Of a stretch of 5,534 bases of DNA, positions 1 through 5,416 are shown in pieces (positions within the stretch are counted from its first letter, which is position 1; each line of letters begins with the position of its first letter). The position numbers were made by a program, and so were the translations under genes. Below the pieces are notes generated by a model. The model saw only the letters and a list, made by a program, of their open reading frames with translations. It was not told the origin of the DNA and made no database searches. Origin of the DNA: an uncultured Chloracidobacterium sp. (GTDB lineage Bacteria > Acidobacteriota > Blastocatellia > Pyrinomonadales > Pyrinomonadaceae); contig CALDGX010000211.1 of NCBI GenBank assembly GCA_937941715.1, positions 1 to 5,534 on the forward strand, written 5' to 3'.

Positions 1-1770
1 AAATCACCCGCAAAACGCGGTGCCGCCGCGAAGGGTAAATTCACCAAGCCGAAGGCTAAAAAGAAAACCGCCGGCGACGCACTCGAGGACGCCGAAGCGA
101 GCGTTAAGGAATCGGGCGACACGGCGGAAATGGCTGTTCGCCGCGGCGGACGCGGCCGACGCCGCGGAGGCAAGGCAAAGACTGATGAGAACGGCGAACT
201 GATGCCGGATGTCGCTGAGGATGTCGACGGAAACGTTGACGACAGCGTCGAGACACCCGAGCCGGCCGACATCGCCGCCGAGCCTGCACCGGAGGAAGCC
301 GCTCCGCAGACGGCCGAACCGGCAGAGGAACGCGACCGCGGCGGTGACGAACGCGGACCACGCGAATCGCGCAATAAACGCGGCGGACGCGGCCGCGACC
401 GAGATCGCCAGTCGTCGGAACGCCCGTCGGGCGACCGTCCGGCGGGAGACCGCCCGTCCGGCGAACGTACCGAACGCAGCGACCGAAATGATCGCGGTGA
501 CCGCGGCGGACGCGGACGAAATGACCGCGGCGACCGCGGCGGACGCCCGCAGCCGCTGATCGCTGACCTTTTGCGCGAGGGCCAGGAAATATTGGTCCAG
601 ATCGCCAAAGAGCCGATCGCCAAAAAGGGTGCCCGCATCACGTCGCACATCGCATTGCCGGGCCGCTATCTGGTCTATATGCCGACGATCGAGCATCTCG
701 GCGTTTCGCGCAAGATCGAATCGTCGAGCGAACGCGGACGGCTGAGGACGCTGATCCAGCGGATCCGCCAGGACGCCGAGATCCCGGCAGGCGGATTTAT
801 CGTCCGCACGGCGGGCATCGGTATCTCGGAAGAAGATCTGAGAAACGACGCCAAGTATCTCGCCAGAATGTGGGCCGAATCGAAGAAGAACTCTGAGAAA
901 AAGCGTTCGCCCGCCATCGTGCATCAGGACCTCGACCTGGTCCAGCGGATACTCCGCGACCAGTTCTCTGACGACTTTACGGCGATCCGCGTCGACAGCG
1001 AAGAGGAATATCTGCGGACGGTCGAGTTTATCAACCTGATCCAGCCGCGTTCGGTCAATAAGGTCAAACTCTATACCCGCGACGAACCGATCCTCGAGTA
1101 TTACGGCGTGCAGGAAGAGATCGACAAGGCGCTGAAGCCGCGCGTCTGGCTCAAATCGGGCGGTTATCTGGTCATCAACCAGACCGAGGCGCTTGTCGCG
1201 ATCGACGTCAATACCGGCAAGTTCGTCGGCAAGGGCAACGCCCGTCTCGAGGACACGATCACAAGGACGAATATGGAAGCGGTCGACGAGATCGCCCGCC
1301 AGATCCGCCTGCGCGACCTCGGCGGCATCATCGTCCTCGACCTGATCGATATGGACGACCGCCGCAATCGGCACAAGGTGTCACAGGCACTGCAAGAGGC
1401 TCTGTCGACCGACCGCAGCCCGACAAAGGTGCTGTCGTTCAACGACTTTGGACTGATCATTATGACCCGCAAACGCGTCAAACAGTCGCTCGAACGCACG
1501 ATGTGCGCTCCGTGTGATTACTGTGAAGGTTCGGGCTGGGTCAAATCGCCGACGACCGTCTGCTACGAGATACTCGCCGAGGCTCGCCGTTTGTCAAAGA
1601 ACGTCGAGGACGTTCGTCACACCACGCTGCGGGTTCACCCCGAAGTGGCCAAATCGCTCCGCAGTACGGAACGCGAGGTACTCGAGGAGATCGAGGCGTA
1701 CCTCGGACATATCGACGTCACGTCGGACAAATCGGTCCATCAGGGCCAGTTCGACTTTGCGTTCGTCTAG
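1..1770 (+). CDS. rng: Ribonuclease E/G family endoribonuclease, 5'-truncated by the window edge
   Basis: Single-strand-specific endoribonuclease of rRNA maturation and mRNA decay, cytoplasmic. The frame is open from base 1, so the ATG at 130 is internal and the true start lies outside. 589 residues are visible (numbered here from base 1). Residues 1-184 are low complexity: a Lys/Ala-rich start, an acidic Glu/Ala/Pro stretch, then Arg/Gly/Asp-rich RGG-like sequence. From about 189 (LLREGQEILVQI) the fold resumes as the second half of the S1 domain. The 5'-phosphate sensor motif VRTAG has R269 and T270. The catalytic Mg-binding residues are D402 and N404 (AIDVN) and D447 (IVLDLIDM), matching E. 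coli D303, N305 and D346 with near-identical spacing. The Zn-link is C505-x2-C508-EGSG, with an extra C502. The protein ends soon after the small domain, so it lacks an E. coli-type C-terminal degradosome scaffold and is closer to RNase G in layout. Family assignment is firm; rng versus rne is a naming choice. Confidence 0.95.
   Translation, partial: KSPAKRGAAAKGKFTKPKAKKKTAGDALEDAEASVKESGDTAEMAVRRGGRGRRRGGKAKTDENGELMPDVAEDVDGNVDDSVETPEPADIAAEPAPEEAAPQTAEPAEERDRGGDERGPRESRNKRGGRGRDRDRQSSERPSGDRPAGDRPSGERTERSDRNDRGDRGGRGRNDRGDRGGRPQPLIADLLREGQEILVQIAKEPIAKKGARITSHIALPGRYLVYMPTIEHLGVSRKIESSSERGRLRTLIQRIRQDAEIPAGGFIVRTAGIGISEEDLRNDAKYLARMWAESKKNSEKKRSPAIVHQDLDLVQRILRDQFSDDFTAIRVDSEEEYLRTVEFINLIQPRSVNKVKLYTRDEPILEYYGVQEEIDKALKPRVWLKSGGYLVINQTEALVAIDVNTGKFVGKGNARLEDTITRTNMEAVDEIARQIRLRDLGGIIVLDLIDMDDRRNRHKVSQALQEALSTDRSPTKVLSFNDFGLIIMTRKRVKQSLERTMCAPCDYCEGSGWVKSPTTVCYEILAEARRLSKNVEDVRHTTLRVHPEVAKSLRSTEREVLEEIEAYLGHIDVTSDKSVHQGQFDFAFV
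487..546 (+). repeat. Near-exact internal duplication encoding NDRGDRGGR inside the RNase E/G gene
   Basis: Two 27-bp copies (487-513 and 520-546) differ at two third-codon positions and both encode NDRGDRGGR, separated by a GR dipeptide codon pair. Just upstream, GDRPAGDRPSGER shows a similar, looser repetition. This marks the Arg/Gly-rich segment as a region expanding by short in-frame duplications while keeping its amino-acid pattern. Confidence 0.8.
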
Positions 1771-1791
1771 GCGAGCGTCAGGTAAACTTAG

Positions 1792-1827
1792 AAAGGGGGC
1801 TTGCCGTATCGGCAGCCTCCTTTTTTT
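1792..1827 (+). terminator. Rho-independent terminator of the RNase E/G gene
   Basis: It starts 21 bases after the stop codon. The lower stem pairs AAAGGGGGCT with AGCCTCCTTT (one G-T wobble). A single bulged T follows, then GCCG pairs with CGGC around a TAT loop. The 3' arm runs into seven consecutive T residues (1821-1827). Stem, tight loop and T-tract are all in the order expected for plus-strand transcription. In the opposite direction the stem is followed by only three T residues, so any action on the converging minus-strand transcript would be weak. Confidence 0.9.
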
Positions 1828-1843
1828 CGCGATAATGTGCGCT

Positions 1844-1860
1844 CGCCGAGCCGATCGGCG
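1844..1860 (-). other. Small hairpin just downstream of the LolA-like gene
   Basis: CGCCGA (1844-1849) and TCGGCG (1855-1860) form a perfect 6-bp stem with a 5-base loop, starting 2 bases past the minus-strand stop codon. No T-tract follows it in the minus direction, so it is not a standard intrinsic terminator. It might protect the 3' end or act together with the neighbouring terminator. Such short GC-rich palindromes are also expected by chance in DNA of this composition. Confidence 0.3.
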
Positions 1861-1862
1861 GA

Positions 1863-2681
1863 CTAGAGTTTGATGTCCTTTTTGGCGTCCTTTGCACTAG
1901 ACGGCTTGGCAAATATCGAATCCGGGACGCTCTTGTTAAACTCGACGGTCAGATAATTGATCCGCGAGGACTGCTGTCCGTTGGTAAAGCGGTCGATAAT
2001 GAACGGTGTCCGTACGCCGTCGACCTCGATGAACTGCGCGTAACGATCCTCTTCCTTGACCTCGTCACTGCCGTCCTCGCCGGCGGTCTTATAGATCGCC
2101 TTGACCGGCAGGCCGTCGTCGGCCGAAAACTCGAATTCGACGGTCAGGCCGTCCTTGTACGCCAGTTTGATGACGTCGTTGCGTTTGCCGAGCGTCGCCG
2201 GCCGTTTGCCGACGTACGTAATGGTGCCGTCGCCCTTCCAGTGGCCGCGAAGCAGATTATCGAGGCTGACGCGGATGCCGCGTTTGAAACTGGCGACCTG
2301 ATCCTCGCTCTGGATCTTGATCAGCTCCTGAGCGCCGTCAAACACCCAGCCGGTGTTCCCGACATTGGTTTGAATGGTCCGCGTTCCGCCGCCCTTGAAC
2401 TCGGTCCGCTCCTTGTCCGGAAATACGATCACATCAACAAATGTCTGAAACGAGACGACCGTATTCTCTTTGATCACGCTGAACTTGCCGCGGCCGATCT
2501 GCGACCGGACGTTGAGGTAGCGGTCACCGCCGAGATACTGCACCGCCTTGGCGATGACGGCCTCGGCCTTTTCGGCCTGCTCAGCACGCGGTTCGGACTG
2601 GGCGGAGGTTTCGTTGACGGCAAAAGCGGCAACTATCGCGACAATAACAATTTTGCCGAAAAGGCGAAGAGTCGTTCTCAT
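1863..2681 (-). CDS. Predicted exported LolA-like (outer-membrane-lipoprotein-sorting-like) protein of unknown function
   Basis: 272 residues. The N-terminus is a clear Sec signal peptide: basic start (R2, R6, K10), hydrophobic core at about 11-22 and a likely cleavage after A27 (TSA|QS). No lipobox Cys is present, so it should be a soluble periplasmic protein rather than a lipoprotein. The mature part begins with a helix-like segment (AEKAEAVIAKAVQYLGG), then alternating beta-type segments such as GKFSVI, VDVIVFPDKERTEF, DVIKLAYKDG and VEFEFSADDGLPVKAIYK, ending with VPDSIFAKP. A helix followed by a curved beta sheet and a C-terminal 'F.KP' resembles the LolA/LolB-like superfamily and the 'YLGG' secreted proteins common in Acidobacteria. 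This is resemblance by eye, not a proven homology, and no catalytic motif is seen. It lies 64 bp downstream of the Clp gene on the same strand, behind a terminator, and converges with RNase E/G. No Shine-Dalgarno sequence precedes the ATG, but this start gives a normal signal peptide. Confidence 0.85.
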   Translation of the reverse strand: MRTTLRLFGKIVIVAIVAAFAVNETSAQSEPRAEQAEKAEAVIAKAVQYLGGDRYLNVRSQIGRGKFSVIKENTVVSFQTFVDVIVFPDKERTEFKGGGTRTIQTNVGNTGWVFDGAQELIKIQSEDQVASFKRGIRVSLDNLLRGHWKGDGTITYVGKRPATLGKRNDVIKLAYKDGLTVEFEFSADDGLPVKAIYKTAGEDGSDEVKEEDRYAQFIEVDGVRTPFIIDRFTNGQQSSRINYLTVEFNKSVPDSIFAKPSSAKDAKKDIKL

Positions 2682-2684
2682 AAT

Positions 2685-2719
2685 AAAAAGCGGCCTTGGC
2701 GAATTTTGTCACCAAGGCC
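2685..2719 (-). terminator. Intrinsic terminator after the Clp gene, abutting the next start codon
   Basis: Read on the minus strand, GGCCTTGG pairs perfectly with CCAAGGCC. The stem can extend inward by TGA/TCG (one G-T wobble) to 11 bp with a 6-base loop CAAAAT. GC and then five T residues follow (2689-2685 on the plus-strand numbering). It begins 26 bases after the Clp stop codon. The T-tract ends 3 bases before the ATG of the next minus-strand gene, so the hairpin fills the place where that gene's leader and ribosome site would be. Confidence 0.8.
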
Positions 2720-2745
2720 TTTGATGCAAAAAACTACGCAGCGGT

Positions 2746-5025
2746 TTAGTTCAGGCTGAAAACTTCGCCGGGCCGCACGACGATCTCGCCGTCCTCGGCA
2801 TCGACGATGAACTTCATCGCGAGTTTCCACTCGTTGGTGATCGGCAGTTTTACCTTCTGATCGATGTGCCGTTTGAGGAACCGTGCACCGTATGCCGAGC
2901 TGAAGCCCTTTTCGGTCAGCAGGTCGAGGGCCGCGTCGGTCACCTCGACGACCTTGCCCTGCCGTTCCATCGTCCGCTGGATCTTGCCGATGTAGAGATG
3001 GGCGATCTCGCGGACCTCTTCCTTGGTCAGCGGCGTAAAGATCACGATCTCGTCGATACGGTTGCGAAACTCGGGCGTAAAGCGGCCTTCGGCAGCCTTC
3101 ATCACATCGGCACGGATCTGTTTCATCTCGCCTGAGCCGTTCTGGCCGAAGCCGAGCGGTTTTTCGGACTTTTTGTAATTTTCCGAGCCGAGATTTGACG
3201 TCATAATGACGATCGCGTCCGACAGATAGACCTTTTTACCGCGGCCGTCGGTCAGCCAGCCCTCGTCAAAGGCCTGCAGAAAGATGTTCATCAGGTACGG
3301 CGAGGCCTTTTCAACCTCGTCGAGCAGCAGAACGGTGTACGGATTGTCACGGAGCTGCTCCGTGAGGATGCCGCCGCGTTCTGATCCGACGATCCCGCGT
3401 GGCATGCCGATGAGCTTTTCGATGCCGACGGTGCCGTCGCCGTATTCGCTCATATCGATCCGTATCATCTTGCTCTCGTCGCCGAACATAAACTCGGCAA
3501 CCGCCTTGGCGAGCTCGGTCTTGCCGACGCCGGTCGGGCCGAGAAAGAGCAGTACGCCATCGGGAGCGTAGTGGTTTTCCTTCAGCGGGCCCTTGTTGAG
3601 CCGCAGCCGCTCGGCGACCGCCCGGACAGCGTCCTTTTGCCCGACGACACGCTTGCCGAGGTCGGCCTCCATGGTCGCAAACCGGTCCGACGTGTCGCGG
3701 TAGATCATATCCTTCGGAATACGCGATTCCTGAGAAATGACGTCGATGATATGTTCCGGCCTGACGACCAGATCGGTCGGGGCGTTGATCTCGACCTTGA
3801 CCGACGCGGTGTCGAGCCAGCCGATCGCCTTATCCGGCAGGTGCAGGTTGCGGATGTACTTGGGCGACATCTCGAGGGCCATATTGATAGCCTCGTCCGA
3901 GATCTTGACCGAATAGTTTCGCTCAAGCCGCGGCCGCACACCGAGCAGGATCTGCTTGGTCTCGTCGATGGTCGGTTCATTGACCTTGACCAGGCGAAAG
4001 CGGCGGGCAAGCGCCTCGTCCTCGCCGATATACTCTTTGTACTCGGTCATCGTGGTCGCCCCGATGATCCGCAGTTCGCCGCGGGCGAGCGACGATTTGA
4101 ACATATTCGCCGCGTCCGACGTGGTGCCCATCGCGGCACCGGCACCGATGATCGAGTGCGCCTCGTCGATAAAGAGGATGATGTTGTCCTTTTCCTTGAC
4201 CTCGTCGATGATCCCCTTGATACGCTCCTCGAACATACCGCGGAGCATAGTGCCGGCAACGAGCCCGCCCATCTGCAGCTGTACGATATGTGCGTCGCGA
4301 AGCCTGGCCGGAACCTTTTCGGGTTCGAGTTCGATCAGCCGTGCAAGGCCCTCGACGACGGCCGTTTTGCCGACGCCGGGTTCGCCGACGAGCATCGGCG
4401 AGTTTGAACGTTCGCGATGCGAGAGAATCTCGATCATCTGCAGTATCTCGCTCTCGCGGCCGATGGTCGGGGCGATCTTGTCCTGACGGGCAAGCTTATT
4501 GAGCGAAACGCCGAAATGACGCAGGAATGACGGCAGCTCGTACTTTTGACGCGTGCGTTCCTCTTCCTTTTCGCGGGTCCGGATCTGTGTCCGGGCGGTC
4601 GAGGCGACCTCGTCCGACGGCACGCCGAGATTTTGCAGTACCTCGTTGAGCACGCTCCGCTCGTCGTTTGAAAGCACGTAAAAAATGTCGCTGCTATCGA
4701 TCACGCGGCGGCCCTGTGACCGGGCACGGTCCATCGCGCGTTTGAAAAGCTCGGTCGTCTCGGGTGCGATGCGAAATCCCTTGCCGGTATGTTGACGGCC
4801 GTCTTCCATTCGCTTTTCGATGAGCATCTTGACCGAACGCGGATCGACCGAGAGGTCCCGCATCGTCGCCGAAAACAGTTCGTCCTCCTCAAATGCGAAG
4901 GCGTGCATTATGTGCTCGACCGTCACGTAGTTTTGTTCGCGCTTACGAGATTCGCTCAACGCGGTCTCCAAAACACGCTGCCCGCTTTCGCTAAACTTAT
5001 CCTTGTATGCGTCTATATCTGCCAT
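2746..5025 (-). CDS. clpC: Clp/Hsp100 AAA+ unfoldase, ClpC/ClpA-like, without middle domain and with atypical pore loops
   Basis: 759 residues; a hexameric ATP-driven protein unfoldase is expected, probably feeding ClpP. Start at MADIDAYKDKF (5025): a further in-frame ATG at 5166 would add 47 residues before the usual N-domain start. Two Clp-N repeats lie at about 11-75 and 84-148. D1 has Walker A GEPGVGKT (214-221), Walker B ILFIDEAH (D287, E288) and Arg fingers R341/R342. D2 has Walker A GPTGVGKT (496-503), Walker B VLLLDE (D569, E570), sensor-1 N611, Arg finger R656 and sensor-2 GAR (713-715). LGF at 624-626 sits where ClpP-binding ClpA/ClpC carry their IGL/VGF loop. D1 passes straight to D2 with no ClpC/ClpB coiled-coil M domain, as in ClpA, although D2 reads more like ClpC. 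Odd: pore loop 1 is MLRG (260-263) instead of KYRG, and pore loop 2 is GIVG (544-547) instead of GYVG. Family is certain; the symbol is family-level, and this may be a divergent paralogue. No CIRCE or CtsR box was seen upstream. Confidence 0.93.
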   Translation of the reverse strand: MADIDAYKDKFSESGQRVLETALSESRKREQNYVTVEHIMHAFAFEEDELFSATMRDLSVDPRSVKMLIEKRMEDGRQHTGKGFRIAPETTELFKRAMDRARSQGRRVIDSSDIFYVLSNDERSVLNEVLQNLGVPSDEVASTARTQIRTREKEEERTRQKYELPSFLRHFGVSLNKLARQDKIAPTIGRESEILQMIEILSHRERSNSPMLVGEPGVGKTAVVEGLARLIELEPEKVPARLRDAHIVQLQMGGLVAGTMLRGMFEERIKGIIDEVKEKDNIILFIDEAHSIIGAGAAMGTTSDAANMFKSSLARGELRIIGATTMTEYKEYIGEDEALARRFRLVKVNEPTIDETKQILLGVRPRLERNYSVKISDEAINMALEMSPKYIRNLHLPDKAIGWLDTASVKVEINAPTDLVVRPEHIIDVISQESRIPKDMIYRDTSDRFATMEADLGKRVVGQKDAVRAVAERLRLNKGPLKENHYAPDGVLLFLGPTGVGKTELAKAVAEFMFGDESKMIRIDMSEYGDGTVGIEKLIGMPRGIVGSERGGILTEQLRDNPYTVLLLDEVEKASPYLMNIFLQAFDEGWLTDGRGKKVYLSDAIVIMTSNLGSENYKKSEKPLGFGQNGSGEMKQIRADVMKAAEGRFTPEFRNRIDEIVIFTPLTKEEVREIAHLYIGKIQRTMERQGKVVEVTDAALDLLTEKGFSSAYGARFLKRHIDQKVKLPITNEWKLAMKFIVDAEDGEIVVRPGEVFSLN

Positions 5026-5088
5026 AAATATTTGTGCCAAGACCGCAGCTTTGATGCCGCCGGCCGGGAGAAGTGATGCACATAAGAA

Positions 5089-5094
5089 ATCATA
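5089..5094 (-). promoter_or_regulatory. Candidate extended -10 promoter element for the Clp gene
   Basis: On the minus strand the sequence reads TGTTATGAT: a TATGAT -10 hexamer preceded by TGn, the extended -10 pattern of housekeeping sigma factors. A 17-bp spacer would put the -35 at TTTCGG, a poor match to TTGACA. Predicted transcription would start near 5082 and leave a leader of about 57 bases before the ATG at 5025. It rests on one motif, in the longest non-coding gap upstream of the gene. Confidence 0.35.
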
Positions 5095-5110
5095 ACATTT
5101 TGCCCCGAGC

Positions 5111-5130
5111 GCCGAAAAGGCATTTTCGGC
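5111..5130. promoter_or_regulatory. Perfect 20-bp inverted repeat upstream of the Clp gene, possible operator
   Basis: GCCGAAAA and TTTTCGGC form a perfect 8-bp inverted repeat around a 4-base centre (GGCA). It lies 86 bases upstream of the Clp start and overlaps the place where the -35 of the candidate promoter would fall. That position and symmetry suit a repressor or activator site. It does not match the CIRCE (HrcA) or CtsR consensus. It could also fold as an RNA hairpin; no T-tract follows on either strand. Confidence 0.4.
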
Positions 5131-5279
5131 ACGGCCGCCGTTAAATGAGAAAGTGCGGCACGTCATTGACGGACGATCGCGGCTAAACGATCGCCCGGGC
5201 CGACGCCGACGGAAGCCGACTAAACGCCGCGGTCAACCAGCAACAGATCCAAACCCATTTTCTCAAAACCCAGTAAATA
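5131..5279. other. Non-coding stretch between the Clp upstream region and the repeat arrays
   Basis: No recognisable gene or RNA is seen here. Two copies of CGATCGC (5174-5180 and 5188-5194) can pair as a short hairpin through their CGATCG cores, but no T-tract follows on either strand. The plus-strand frame starting at 5096 is open through this stretch and reads as Arg/Lys/Pro-rich with no ATG, which does not look like a conserved protein. Confidence 0.5.
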
Positions 5280-5414
5280 CCGGCTGTCCAGCGTGTCCCG
5301 GCTGTCCAGCGTGTCCTGCGTGTCCCGAGTGTCCTGCGTGTCCCGAGTGTCCTAAGTGTCCTGCGTGTCCCGGCTGTCCAGCGTGTCCCGGCTGTCCAGC
5401 GTGTCCCGCGTGTC
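5280..5414 (+). repeat. 9-bp tandem repeat array, block 1 (15 units, core TGTCC plus four variable bases)
   Basis: Fifteen contiguous 9-bp units can be read without a gap. The unit types are CCGGCTGTC (b), CAGCGTGTC (a), CTGCGTGTC (c), CCGAGTGTC (d), CTAAGTGTC (e) and CCGCGTGTC (f), in the order b a b a c d c d e c b a b a f. TGTC is invariant, a C always follows it, and the other four positions vary. The order shows 18-bp dimers (ba, cd) that have themselves been duplicated, which implies growth by slippage or unequal exchange. Units are far too short, and spacers absent, for a CRISPR. Function unknown; an intergenic minisatellite is the simplest reading. Confidence 0.93.
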
Positions 5415-5416
5415 CC

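Noticed and set aside
130..132. ATG as the start of the RNase E/G gene
   Set aside because: The same frame is open back to base 1 with the same low-complexity style, and the first half of the S1 domain must be encoded upstream.
4..1374. Long minus-strand open frame (456 codons) antisense to RNase E/G
   Set aside because: It lies opposite a gene with complete catalytic motifs; its product is an Ala/Arg/Val-rich mixture with no family motif. Codon bias in GC-rich DNA commonly keeps the opposite frame open.
1771..1846. GCGAGCG and CGCTCGC inverted repeat flanking the RNase E/G terminator
   Set aside because: Seven bases each, 62 bases apart, in GC-rich DNA; it does not extend and could easily be chance.
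3571..4407. Plus-strand open frame of 278 codons inside the Clp gene
   Set aside because: Antisense shadow of D1 and the D1-D2 linker, rich in Asp/Arg/Leu with no recognisable domain.
5026..5166. 47-residue N-terminal extension of the Clp protein from the ATG at 5166
   Set aside because: The Clp-N domain begins normally at MADIDAYKDKF; the extension would cover the candidate promoter and palindrome and reads as non-coding sequence.
5026..5166. CIRCE or CtsR operator for heat-shock control
   Set aside because: Neither the TTAGCACTC-N9-GAGTGCTAA pattern nor the GGTCAAA direct repeat is present upstream of the Clp gene.
5174..5194. CGATCG hairpin as a terminator
   Set aside because: Six-base palindromic cores pair through an 8-base gap, but no T-tract follows on either strand.
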